DNA of 64,000 bases from Terana coerulea. Taxonomy: Eukaryota > Basidiomycota > Agaricomycetes > Polyporales > Phanerochaetaceae. Positions 24,812 to 36,582 of this stretch are shown in pieces. How positions within the stretch are numbered: the first letter of the stretch is position 1; every line of letters starts with the position of its first letter. A program made the translations under genes and the position numbers. The stretch is taken from contig JAKOGH010001126.1 of assembly GCA_024811115.1 (NCBI GenBank), forward strand, positions 62,001-126,000, written 5' to 3'. The notes below the pieces were generated by a model, which saw only the letters and a program-made list of their open reading frames with translations, did no database searches and was not told the origin of the DNA.

Positions 24812-27461
24812 ATGCACGAGCCTGAGTCAATACCCACGAAACTACCCTCAGATGCCGCAGGTCATTCCAGTGCGGATGTTCTCGATGACCCTGAAGGCTA
24901 CGTCGACGATGCGCCGCTTAAACAGAGCGCGGATGCTGAAGTCGAGGAGAGCAGCGAGATGATGGACCTGGCACCTCAACCGGTGCTTGTTGAGCCAGAC
25001 GTTCCGGACCCCTTTCTCGTCGACTCCGACGATTCCGAGGATGAAGACGCGTCCGACGGCTCACATCAGGACCAGCAACGCTTGCAAGAAACAGCAACAC
25101 CGGAGGCAGTGGACGAAATCGTTTTGGCCCAATCCACCACACTCGAACCGCATTCGACATCTGCCTCGACTGCGACAGTCCGCGGCACAGACGTGCCTGC
25201 GGCGCGTACTGCGCTGCTGAGTGCGGACGTGGACAAACCGGTTCCCCGCCGCCTCTATCTGAGGTGTTAGCGGCGTCACAGGAGAAGGGACGAGAGGAGC
25301 AGGGGGAGGATGCGACCATCGCTTACGAGGCGCAGGATCCGGAAGAGGAGGACGACGAAGACGAAGATGACGAAGATGAAGAGCCACCAGAGCTCTATCT
25401 GCCGGGCCTTGTTCTCCCGACCATGTTCTTGCCAATCCCAAATGTACGTCAACACAATTTCATGCAAGCCCTGACATGTCTCTCTTTGCAATAACTCCAG
25501 CTCCTTGTTACCATTTCTCGAGAAACCAACTGGCTCGTCGGCAAGGGTGGCTGCAGCAATCACTGGCACCTCTGCGTTATCCTTTCTGCTTTGTTATGCT
25601 GTGTGCACTGTGAACATGCTGATTTATTCGAAGACTGCAGACTGATCCTGTTACTTCTCTCCTTGCGAAGTACATACCGCCTGAACGCCGTCCTCAGCGA
25701 GACGTAAGCGGCGACTACAGTCACGCGGATTTCCATACACTAGTGGTAAGACTCATGTCCCACAGTCCTTTCCTCCCATAGCTCGCTGAACGCTGTAATT
25801 GTGTCTGTACAGATGACAAACAGTTGGCGTGCTCTTGCTCGAATGGCCCGTGATAGAATTGTCTCCACGAACCCCGCAGACGTCGGCATGGTTCTCGAAG
25901 TATGTCTTTTGACCTTCCTCTGTCACTCTGCTGACGGCACACATCATCCTTCTCACTTGGCCTCCGCTCCGTCTAACACCGTCTCGTCTGTCGCGACAGC
26001 TCTGGTCCCTCCGTCTCACATGTCTTGCCCGGCTAAGGCTCTTTAATCAAACTGCTGCAGAGCTCAACAACCTCTACTCCGTTCTCACCTCAAACTCCAT
26101 TCCGGGCTCCACCGCCGTTCCCTCCACCGATACACCAATCTCCGCATCCGCGCCTACGGCCAGTTCGATCCCCAGGAAGAGCAAGTATGGAAGTGCGCGG
26201 GACTACCTATGGGACAAGCTCGTGCCGTTCGAGCTGGAGGTCCTCCATGCCAAGACGCGCTACTGGGCGGGAGACCACATGGCGTACGTGGATGAGCTCG
26301 TGGGGTTAGTAGCACGAGCCAAACGTCGAGCCCGCGCCACATCGTATCCTTCGCCGCAATCCTCAACCTCCACTAAATCCTCTCAGCTCAGACCAGGCGC
26401 CGTTCGAAATCTAAGCTCAAGTCACAGTACGTCTTCGAGGCCTTTAGGAAGGCAAGTCAACTCAAGGAAGCTAGGAGCGCATGGAGGAGAAGGACAAGCT
26501 GAGGCAAGAGGAAGTGAGGCGTGAGAAGGAGATGTGGAAGGAACGAGGGGCGAGAGTATGCTTGATACTCGCAAGTCAGTTGATTGAGATGAAGGTGCGT
26601 TTACCATATTGGATATGCTATGCTTCTCGCCCGGTAGCATTTGGTCGCTCTTACTTACTCAAATATAGGAGTACACTGCCGCAGCGAAGCTGCTTATCCC
26701 TCTCGCCCACCAATCGCACCCATATAACCCTTCCGAGAAGATCACGTCCCCGCATATACTCGCCTCTATCGGTCGCATACACCTCCAGGCAGGTGACCTC
26801 TCGAAGGCCACCTTATCTTTCTCCCAATGCGAGGCGTACTTCACCGAACAGTCTGCGAAGGCGGCTGCGCAAGCAAAGAAGGACGGCGGGAGGGCCAACA
26901 TGAAGTCTTGGGAAAGCCTGAAGGAGCTGGAGACGCTGGTGAAGATGAACGCTGCGTTGCTGGCCTGCGCCGAGGGACGATGGGAAGATGCTGAGAATGC
27001 CTTCGAGGAAGTGAGACGCGGTGAAGAGGAGGCGTACGTTGTGAGTGATTTTTAGCTGAGCTTAAGTTGCCGTGTCATCTGATGACTTATGTGTCAGGCT
27101 ATCAACGACCTGGCGGTCGTGTTGCTGAGTCAGGGCAAGCTCAAGGAGGTTTGTCCAGTGTCCTCTGCTAAAAGTATTTGCTAAAAATGTCGGTGCTGTA
27201 GGGCATACACTTGCTCGAAACGGCTCTTCGCCAGTCACCATCAACACTCTGCGTTGCGGAGCCGTTCTTGTTCAACCTATGTACGTTTACAGTCCTCATT
27301 ACTTGTATACGTCTGTCTTGATGCTAATGGAGACTGTCGCAGCAACCCTCTACGAGCTCCGATCGAACACAGCGGCGGACAAGAAACGCGAACTGTTGGT
27401 AGAAGTAGCGAAATGGGCAGGCGATGGGTTACGGACGGCTTGTTTGAAGATGCCGACATAG
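24812..27461 (+). CDS. TRAPPC12-like TPR protein (TRAPP complex subunit)
   Basis: Exons 24812..25443, 25641..25745, 25813..25899, 26000..about 26306, about 26397..26594, 26669..27040, 27098..27148, 27202..27280, 27343..27461. The N-terminus is long, acidic and disordered (DSDDSEDEDASDG and a run of E/D near 25340). The conserved part begins at LPTMFLPIPN and continues with LWSLRLTCLARLRLFNQTAA, DKLVPFELEVLHAKTRYWAG, MWKERGARVCLILASQLIEM and TPR-like repeats to the stop. This order matches TRAPPC12, a tether in ER-to-Golgi vesicle traffic. Two frame problems occur: a base seems missing in the C run 25244..25247 and another at about 26471..26474 (CTAGG where CTAAGG would keep the coiled-coil frame). 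It lies tail to tail with the CHAT gene. Confidence 0.75.
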
Positions 27462-27658
27462 GCACATTCTGGGTAGCTATGTATTGTACCATCTGTGTGG
27501 ACGGATACACTGAACTATACCGTTGGTCACCGTCTTCCGAGCCATTGTTACATCTAAGGAGGAACTACACCATTTCATACTCGGCCTTTCACAGGAGACT
27601 ATCAAACTACACCTCGCCAGTGCCAGCAGGACAAGCGGGAACTACGCAGACTACGCAG

Positions 27659-30600
27659 TCAAGCACCGATATGGACGTAATTGACCCATCTTTCAAGGGC
27701 GTCGGGTGGGTTCGACCTAGCCAACTTCTTCCTCAGCTTCTTCGTCGCCATGCACAATGCTCTCGCCGCCCTCTTATGGGAGACCTCAAACGCACGCTCC
27801 CCCGCCGCCTCCCTGGAGCATCTCTTTGTAGAAAAACTCCGCAAGGTCTGGGCCATCCTCATCCTTCATCTGCCACATTGTCCCGACAACGCTGCGGAAG
27901 CCGGAGAACTGCATCGCTGCGGCGAGGTGAAGGACTTCCTCCGACGCACTGCCGGGAGCCTGCTCGGCCGTGTGACAGGCTGAAAGAAAGGCGAACTCGG
28001 CATTGGGAAGGCGCGATCGGATGATTTGGAGAAGGGTGAGTGGTTCTCCTTGGTACAGCTGGAACGAGGACTGAAACGGTTCTCCAGGGGCCAAGTGTCC
28101 ATGGCAAGCGAGATGTACCCAGTTGGAACTTCGCAGCTCCCTGCTCACCGCGTCTGCCGTCGCATTTGCGCCTTGTATCACCGTGAGCGGCATACGCGGT
28201 TGCAGACCTTCCAGGACTGCCTGCTCCTGCTTCGCATTCACGAGCGAGTCATCGACCTGAGTGACTGCAAGGAGTTTGGTCGACGCCTTGTTGGTGGTGC
28301 CACCAGTGCCAGAGCGGGCTTCTATCAGAGCAGCGAGGGTCGGTGTGTATGATGAGACGTAGAGATCGGATAAGTACGTCTTTGATTTGCCTCTGCGCGT
28401 CTCAGGAGTTGGACCTGCAGCGTGCAGTGGCAGTCCACAAAGAACCGACGTGGGGCACCACCAGATGCGAGAACCATGAGCGACGCCCAGCTTATCCAAC
28501 TCGTGAACCACCGGCCCGACCAAGGAGTCCCACAAGCTCTCCAGAGAGAACTTGAGGAGCGCGCCGTACTCTTTTGGAGAAGACCCCAGACCTCGATTTC
28601 GCCGTGCCTCCACCAGGCGTTCGGAGAGGGAAATCATATCTTGGTAGAATGACGAAGACAGGCTCACGCCCACAGGGTCTCCGGCGGCAAGAATGATCAG
28701 TGCGTCAGAACGATATTTGTTGTGGTTGACGATTACGATGGGTCCTTCAGCAGCAGCCTCCCGGAGAGCATCGAACTTCGGAAGTCGTAGAAAGTCGCTG
28801 AAACCGGGTTTCTTCTGTATCTCTTCGGTGAGACTGTCTAACTTCAAGGATAGCGCCCGTTTCTTCTTCAGCATGTTGCCGAAGGCTTCTTCCCCGGATT
28901 CGAATTGATATGACTGGAGACCTAGGTGCGACGTCGCGTCTCGAATATTTCTGAATGTCTCTGGCTCTGACCCGGATTGCGCAGATTCTGTGGGGCTTGC
29001 TGTGCTGTGCGGGCTGAATGCAGAAATTGGATTGGACGCTGTGAAGAGCGTATCCAGGGCACGCATCGTCTGCGTGAACTCCTGGCACAGTTCTTGGTCC
29101 TCATGCGCAAGTCGGTCGAGGGGCGTTCGTAGGCGTCGTACTTGGGACCACAGTAGGGCTCGGCCTTGTTCAAGCATTTCAACCGCCGTGCTTAGCTGCT
29201 GTTTCTCCGTGGCATAGGCGGCCCCATCCAACGATAGAGAGCTATGGTTTCGGATGAGGTGGTGCTGCATCTCGAGAGTGGGAACAGCGATGAGTGTCCG
29301 CTCTAATGACTCCATGGAGATTCGATAGGCTGTTAAGCTCGAGGAGTGGTGCGCTTGGTGGCCAACGGCAGCCCAGCGCAATGCGGACTCCAACTGCTCA
29401 GAGGAGTTGCCGAAGTGTGCCGGCTGTGTGGCGCAAGTATGAAGAGTCTGTATACACTCCTCCACGTCTTCAGAGGTCACTTGCTGGGGAAAGTGCTGGT
29501 ATTTGGTACTCTGCGCAAACGAGAGGCATAACAGGGAGCGGATGTGGGGAGGATAACTGGGAGGATATGTGTTCAAGATGTTGCGGTGGAACTTGATGGC
29601 GTCCTCAATGTCCTGCAACTGACCCGTCTTCTCGAATTGGGTCATCAGCGCCACCCCAAGATTATTTATGTGGGAAGGGAGGTCTGCGTGCTGTGGCGGA
29701 ACGGACGCAACCGCACTGCGATAACATGCAACACATTCAACGAGGTCCTCCATATTCTGCGTCTGATCAAATCGATACGAAAGCGCGTGTCCGAGGTTGT
29801 TCTGCGCGGTAGAATGGTGGGGGTGGCCGGGCGGCCGTAAGGCAAGCGCTTCGCGGAGGAACGTAATTGCTTCGTCGAGGTCTATGGATTGTCGTAGCTG
29901 AACATACCACGCCATCAAAGCGTTCGCCAAGTTGTTCAGCGAGTAACCCCGCTGTGGATGATTAGTAGACCGTAAGGCGAGAGCTTCCCGGCCAAGCGCA
30001 ATCGACTCCTCGAGGTCTTCCATACGTCCCACGAACCGGTATCGATTCAACAAACCCGTTGCAAGGTTGTCAAGCCCTTGTGCTCGATCGGGATGCCCTG
30101 GAGGACGTGATTCAAATGCTTCGCGGAAATGTACGACACACTTCTCCAAATCTGCAATCTTGCCCGTACGCCTGAATTTGGACAGGAGTGAGTTTGCAAG
30201 ATGGTCCAGAGTATGGGCACGATCCGGGTGCTCGTGAGGTTGCAGAGGAAGAGCATCATAAAGAAGCTCAATGGACTTATTGAGATCCTCCATCTGGCCC
30301 GTCTGGTCGAATCGCAATAGGACGGCATACCCAAGACTGCTCAATGTATTTCCACGACTGTTGTGTCCAGATGGTTGCGAGGATAGAGTACCTTCGAGGG
30401 AGCTGATGCTTTCTTCGAGATCCTGCACATGACCGGTCTGCGCATATCGGTCGAGCAGGAAGCTCCCTAAGCGGTGGAGGAACGAGGAACGTCCAGCAGG
30501 TGAAAGGTCGGCAACAGCAAGAGCACTACGGCAGAGAGAAACGCACTCGTCGAGATCTTCAAGTTTGGCCGCCCGTTGGAATCGTACATGCAGCACCGTC

Positions 30601-31073
30601 ATCAGGCTGACCAGAGACTCGAGCCAGGAAGGGTGCCCAGGAGGCGCCGATTCAAAGGCTTGACGTCGATACGTAATGGCATCTCCGAGATCCTGCATGT
30701 CCCCCGTACGCTGGAAGTGTATCCACAGCGCACCAGCCAAGCTGTCCAGCGCCAAGAGGTGCTCGGGATGTCCAAGCGGGGACAGGACGAGAGCCTCGCA
30801 GAGGTAAACGATGGATTCTTCGAGGTCCTGCAGCCACTCCATCCGACCATACTGGCGGCTCAACAAACCGGCTAGATTGTTGAGCAACGTTGACCTGCCG
30901 TCATAGTCCGGCGGGCACAGTATGCGAGCTTCCCGCATACGTGTAATGGCATCCTCTAAATCGACGACGTTCCCGGCGTGTTCAAAGCGCATTTCGAGGG
31001 CGTGAGCGAGGCTGCGTAAGACGAACCATCGCGAGGGAAAGATAGGACCAGGGGGAGACAGCGAGGAAATCAT
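27659..31073 (-). CDS. TPR-CHAT domain protein (predicted caspase-like peptidase)
   Basis: A single open frame of 1095 aa runs from an ATG at 31073 to 27786. Residues about 15-560 are a regular array of TPR-like units of about 50 residues, each with a DLE(E/D)-I and LxPxGHPxR pattern. After a helical linker comes a CHAT domain (residues about 780-1090) with the peptidase-type His in HLACHGH (His991) and Cys in FLSACHTA (Cys1033). The frame then ends abruptly in a glycine run. One base fewer in the C run at 27799..27803 would let it continue to 27659 with MATKKLRKK and the RWVNYVHIGA ending typical of this family, so I extend the gene to 27659. CHAT proteins are caspase-like and linked to cell-death or defence modules; substrate unknown. 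Confidence 0.85.
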
Positions 31074-32634
31074 GATGGTAAGGAATGCATTCGTCTAGGT
31101 CAGACACACAACGGGATGTCATGTATCGTTTGTGTAAGAGGTCCCCAATTACCCACTGAGCGATGGTGTACTCTTAGGTGTCTAGAGAGAACTGCGCCAG
31201 TCCCTGCCGCAGCCGATCAACCACATCCTCGTTTGACTGGCTTTCCATTGGAGTTGCAAATCTGTGTTACAACCAAACAGCTCTTGTGACACAGACTTTG
31301 AGAGGCGCAGTTGCGAGCACACTGAGATTGCCTGCAGCTGAATTTGCCTTATCACCGTGCTGGCTTTCTTTGCCCCAGAGTGCCGCTGGTAGTATATGCC
31401 TCGCGTATAAGCAGGTTGTATGTTCAATTTGAAGTAATCTAAGCTCTGAAGAAAGAGTCAGTATCAAGGAACGGCCTTGTCTTGCCAGACTCACCGCGCC
31501 CAGCAGCCCCAGCTACTTTTCGATCGCTCCCTAGACCGGGCCCGGGATTCTCGCAAATGCGGGGAGGACTCGGAAAAAGAGAATGCTATCTTAGACTAGT
31601 GATAAGTAGGAGGATAAGCAAACCTAGCATAATCAAAAGCTCCAATGGTCTTACAACTGTGTCTCAAGTTACACTGTTGAAGGAATAGTAAGAGAGTCAT
31701 TTGGTCCGCCCCAGTAGTCCAATGATGGCTCAGGCGAGTGAGGCTATGCCGTTCGAAACCTGTCCAACAAGAGCAAACAAAGGTGCCGGCGCCACGAAGT
31801 CGGCACTGGGCTGGCTGTTCGGATCATTTATCCGTGATCCGCTTCTCACCGACCTCAGGCTCGCCTTCACCACAGGCCTTCATTCAATTCTCTACAAGCA
31901 CATAGGAAAATGTGACACTAGATACCTTCATGACCTCAGCGCTACAGGTAACCGGCTTTGGCGATCGCTGCATCCCAGAAATCACTGCTGGATGAGCAGA
32001 ATGGCATGGCAGGCAGTACGTCTACTCAAGCTTATCAGCTTGTGCCCCACACTGGTAAGTACTTACGCATGATTCCCTACTTTCTCGCTGCAGAAATGAT
32101 GAATGACTCGAGTGAACGCAGTGGTGGACTTGGAACGGTGTAATTCGGTCGTCTAGCTCACGCTCGGCAACCTTTGTTATTAATTTCGCGCGCAGCCTGG
32201 AAGACAACCGTGGTTGATACACCCACTGGGCCAAGCGACATTGTGCTGTCCATCAGCTTGGGCGGAGAGCCGGTAAGCATTGTGGTTGTTCAAAGGGCCC
32301 GTGTGGGAGCTTGCACACTGTGCTGCTCTTGTTGACCGCCCATTTCTGCTATCTACAGGCGGTAATCTCATTGGGGCGGGCATCAATCACGCTTCAACAA
32401 GACCATGCCTCATATATCCTGACCGCCGATCTCAATGACTTTCAGTTTTGGAGCTCTGGCGACAGTAGCGCGCTGCGCTGCACGGTTGGGTGTCTTCGTT
32501 AGGCGAAGGCGGTGCGGCTGAACGTTCGGCTGGGTGGAGAGCGGTGAAACTCCCGCTTCTGATATCAATTTACACACGACTGACTCTGTATATATCAAGA
32601 GCGTCCGCGCATTGCGCTCTCGCTGCGCCGAACC
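31074..32634. other. Intergenic region between CHAT gene and DUF6533 gene 3
   Basis: About 1.55 kb between head-to-head genes. No supportable coding region; it includes one copy of the CGGATCAY palindrome at 31820..31840. Confidence 0.4.
31820..31840. repeat. Recurrent palindromic motif, copy 2
   Basis: CGGATCAT-TTATCC-GTGATCC; same arms, loop length and right-hand TCC as the motifs at 24684 and 44267. Confidence 0.55.
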
Positions 32635-34337
32635 ATGTCTCAGGCAGCCCCACCAGACCTAGTCGATGCGCTCACACAAATGTATGATCCCCTGTGCTAC
32701 CCGCATGGCCCCCTATGGCACTGAAAGGGTTCTTTATGCAGACAGCTGGGAAACTATGTTGGGGTGGCGGTGATTGGTTCGTACCAACGAATTTTGTGAT
32801 TCATATGTTCTCGAAGCTGACACGACCACCAGGCTTCACTGTCTACGAGTATGCCATTACCTTCGGACAGGAAATCTCATGTGTTTGGAGAAGAAAAGCG
32901 TCGCTGGCTTCTGCTCTACTACTGTCTGTCCGGTGGTATATGGTGGTCGTTTCCTGTGTTCCATTCACGACAGCCGCAGTAAGTACCTCTTCAAGGTCAT
33001 GTGTTTGAATGACATCATTGATCAGTATGTCATCTCTACAGACGTCTGTATTCACTGTTATGACCCTGAACCAACGTTGACAACGCACACTCTCCAGATG
33101 TCACTGGCTTACTATCTTTCAAGGTGTGCTGACCCAAATCGCCTTAATCCAAGTGGCTCGTAAGCATACCTTTCGTTTCCTTAAATCACGCGGTGTTAAT
33201 ATACATTTAGTATTTTCTGCACTCCGCGTATACGCGCTTTGGAACGACTCAAGATTCAGCAAGCTCCTCTTTCTAGCCGTCTTCTTGTTCAGCATGATCC
33301 CCTTTGCTACCAACTTGGTGAGTCTTTATGCAGCTTTACCGTTCATTGGCTTACAGGCGCCGAAGTTCGGTTTTTCTCACCTTCAAGTGGCATATGTGGG
33401 GCCCCCACTCAATGTCTGTACCTCTGGATATGATGTCTCGCAGAGGCTGGATCGAATGTGAGTTAATTTATTACTGGCCATCTGAGCGTGAATGCTTCTC
33501 GGTGCTGATCCGCTTCGACCCGCAGCAGTGCGTATGGAAAGTATACCCGTAACAGAACCTCATGCCCTATCCACCTATCTTAGTGCTCTACTTCACTCGT
33601 GCCGCCGCGATGGCCTCAGATCTGCTAGTCCTAGTACTGACATGGATCAAGACCTTCCGGAACTGGAGGCAGTCGAAACAGCTCGGGCTACCTCAATCGG
33701 TGTCGACATATCTGCTCAGGGATGGTAAGAGCAATGCTCGGCCTCGGGGAGCAATTGTGCTGACTATGCTAAACAGGGACTACGTATTTCCTGTGCGTCT
33801 GACAAGACCCCATTCCAGGATGCTACCTAATGGGAATGCATCGTTAGAGCTCTGCTTGCCATCAACATCGCGCAGGTACTAACGGATAATTCTCAAAGTA
33901 ATGTGAGAGTCTATTGCAGTGCGCTGTTACGGATATACTGACCATGGGGTTGTAGTCCGCGCATGTAACAAATCAACTTGTCGCAGCATTGGTATGTGCT
34001 ATTTTTGTGGATTACCTTTGCCAAATCTCACTGTTTACCGCAGCCGCCCATCCTCCTGAATCGGTTCATGCTCAATCTTCGTCAGATCAGCTCGTACGAC
34101 AACTCCGCGTCAGGTTCACTGGCCGAAAATCCCACAGAGGTTTCGACGCTCAACTTCAGAGCACGGTCGGCCGTCATAGGCAACCTGGGCGCATCGCTCG
34201 ACTACGATCAGGCGTACCAGCTCAGCTTCGATAGCGATGGTCCGGATGGCACGCATTCGAGAATTATGCAGGACGGCGGCACTGAGGAGGTCGTGGAGCT
34301 GGAGACGGTGGCTGGCCCTCGTTCAGTCATCGACTAG
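32635..34337 (+). CDS. DUF6533 multi-pass membrane protein 3 (intact)
   Basis: Join(32635..32681, 32742..32776, 32833..32978, 33042..33043, 33098..33159, 33211..33317, 33366..33457, 33526..33527, 33584..33724, 33777..33792, 33848..33902, 33956..33991, 34044..34337), 13 exons, 344 aa, uninterrupted. Starts MSQAAPPDLVDALTQ; DUF6533 motif TVYEYAITFGQEISCVWRRK; then FSALRVYALWNDSRF, YFTRAAAMASDLLVLVLTW and PPILLNRFMLNLRQ. Two 2-nt exons (33042..33043 AC and 33526..33527 CA) are needed for the frame; skipping the first leads to a stop 12 codons later. Exon lengths match those of gene 2 almost exactly. The polar tail after the last helix repeats the TLNFRARSAVIGNLG motif of its paralogs. A 483-bp inverted-repeat element begins 25 bp after the stop codon. 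Confidence 0.87.
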
Positions 34338-34362
34338 GTGTGCTTGAAATTTCTCAGCCTCT

Positions 34363-34845
34363 TTACAGCTGTTTCGGGTTATAATGAGAAGCGCCTTTTT
34401 TCTCGCGCGCGAGGACCTTCCCAAAAAGGAATCTTCCGACTCTTGCCTTCCGACTGGACTGTGCGCATCTCGGGAACAGTGCTTGTAGCGAGTGCCAAAA
34501 TGCTGGGAAGGTTCTCGAGCATATGTACGCGTCATCCTTGTATAACCAGAACTGGCAAAAGCGTCAATCTGACGCGCCCAGAACCTGAGTTGTGTATAAG
34601 TAGGGTAAAATGTGCAATTGACTGGATTTGCAGCGAGCACGAGACTCATGTGCGGGAAAATAAAATAAAATACATAACGTATGCTCATAGAAGTCATATT
34701 TGAAGTATCAGCATGCTCCGGGCAATATTGAAGGGACGGTGCGTGCAGCAGGCTACGGCAGGGAGTCGGAAATTACCATTTTGGGAAGGTCCTCGCGCGC
34801 GAGAAACAAAACGGCGCTTCTCATTATAACCCGAAACAGCTGTAA
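34363..34845. mobile_element. MITE-like element with about 88-bp terminal inverted repeats
   Basis: Left arm 34363..about 34451 and right arm about 34757..34845 are reverse complements with only a few mismatches and small indels: both start TTACAGCTGTTTCGGGTTAT and contain the self-palindrome CTCGCGCGCGAG. The 305-bp core is AT-rich and codes for nothing recognisable, so the element is non-autonomous. The outermost TA on each side could be a target-site duplication of the Tc1/mariner kind, with the repeat proper beginning CAGCTG; this assignment is inference. Confidence 0.8.
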
Positions 34846-36582
34846 CTCATTGTATGACGTGCACCTGAGTGGTTGTCAAACCATGCAATCCATTGCAATA
34901 AACCGTAATCTATAGCATGGGATACGCACAGTGTTGCATGTCCTGAGATATCTGAGTGCATACGAGAGGGCCACATATTGCATGAAACGCCAAGCTGATG
35001 ACTAGAAAGCGGAGAGCTGTGGACCTCTGGGTTTCCGATTTAAAGAACATAGCTGAAAGGCAGCGAATTACCCACGTGATCATTTCTGAAGGGATCTGAG
35101 AGCAAAACGCAACTAACAAATACATGGAAATATGTCTGTTGCCGAACTATCCTAGCAACCATGACCCTGAGTCAACGGCCTTGTCATTTATGGCTCTGAG
35201 TGGACAAAGCTGGTGATTCCGTGTCTGGTGCGACACCCTGAGGTCAATCACCCAGTGGTACATCGTAACTCTGGAAAGCAATCGGTGAGGATGTCCATTA
35301 TGCATAAATTGCTGAAACATACCGATCGGGGTGCTGTAGGGGCGTTGGGGTCTATCTTCTTGAAAATGAACTGGAGGGCTGGATTGCTGTGGTTGCTGAC
35401 AACGTTCAACCCGGAAACTCGAAACAGATCCGACTGGATCACGTCCGCCTTGTTCTCTCACCGAAACAATTTTGTCTATCACTTGTTTGTCCACACACTC
35501 CAGAGCATGTCTGTATGCTGACAACAAAAACACCACCACATTCTTCAACAGCTCTGACTCCATATCTGAGGGCTCATGGGTTGGATCCCAGTACGAGCCA
35601 AGGGAGCTTGCCACCATTTGCGCTGCCTGGTCACTGACTGGATACGAAAGCAATTTTGCTAATTTGCCTCATTACTTTCACTGACTTGCCTGTATTCGAC
35701 ATAACGTCAGCCGCGAGTGCCACAAGCCTGAGCTGTGGAAGCGTACCGTGTCTGAATTGAACTGCACTGTTGCTAACCCCCTTAACACGGTGGGAGCGAA
35801 CGTGTCGCAGTGGCGAGCGTATGAAAAACTTGCCTGACGAGGAATAAAAAGAACGGAGAAGACACAGCCGAATGCTCATGCCGGCAAGATGTGGTGTCGG
35901 GAGCGTGGGCAAGGCGTAGGTTGGCGAAGGCTGGCTCCTCGCTTTACTGCCATTGTTCGGAAAGTACCGCAACTTAGGGGGGAGATGATAGCCCCTATGA
36001 GAAAAACTCTAAGCATGAGAGGGTGAAAATTTTCTCAGTTCAAGTTTCAGTTTGACGACATACCATGTGAGAGAAGTTGAACTTCAAGTTTGTTTTGGCG
36101 CGCGTCACGGCGAAGTTCGAACGCCACCAAATGCCGATGCTTCCATTTCGGGATAGCGATGCGGCTGCGCTCCCGCCCTGCGTCTAGGCCTTACGTACTC
36201 AGCAGTTCTCGGGGTCCCCTGTTTGCCCCCACGCTGGAGTTACCTTTCCAGGTGGGGTCATTGACGTATTTCTATTACGCCTCAACGGAGAGAACCGATG
36301 TCCTTCTACCACGCTCTACATCCTGCTCATCGCCCTGAACAACGGCGGCGACACTCAGTACGACGTTCACGACTTTTCCCGTGAGTCCACATTGCTTTGC
36401 AGGCGATGTAGATGTTCACTCACGTAGGAGCTGCCTGCAGACTTGCTTCGTGCATCGCGCGTGGAACGTTTTGTAGGCGATTGATTGTGGAATTTGGCGA
36501 GAACCGTAGAATTGTGTACGCACGCGTAAATCTATCAGACCCTACGTCGCTAATCTTCAGCGTAGACCCAGCGTAGACCACC
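34846..36582. other. Intergenic region with no recognised gene
   Basis: About 1.7 kb. A minus-strand frame at 35147..35653 stays open for 168 codons, but it has no convincing ATG at its start, no domain and no clear splice structure, so I do not call it a gene. Confidence 0.4.

Noticed and set aside
32979..33097. Explaining the first DUF6533 tiny exon as one longer intron
   Set aside because: Joining the flanking exons directly shifts the frame and gives a stop in gene 3; the same phase conflict appears in all five paralogs, so a 2-nt exon is the simplest reading.
35147..35653. Minus-strand open frame of 168 codons
   Set aside because: The frame does not begin with ATG, no domain was recognised, and no splice partners make it a convincing gene.
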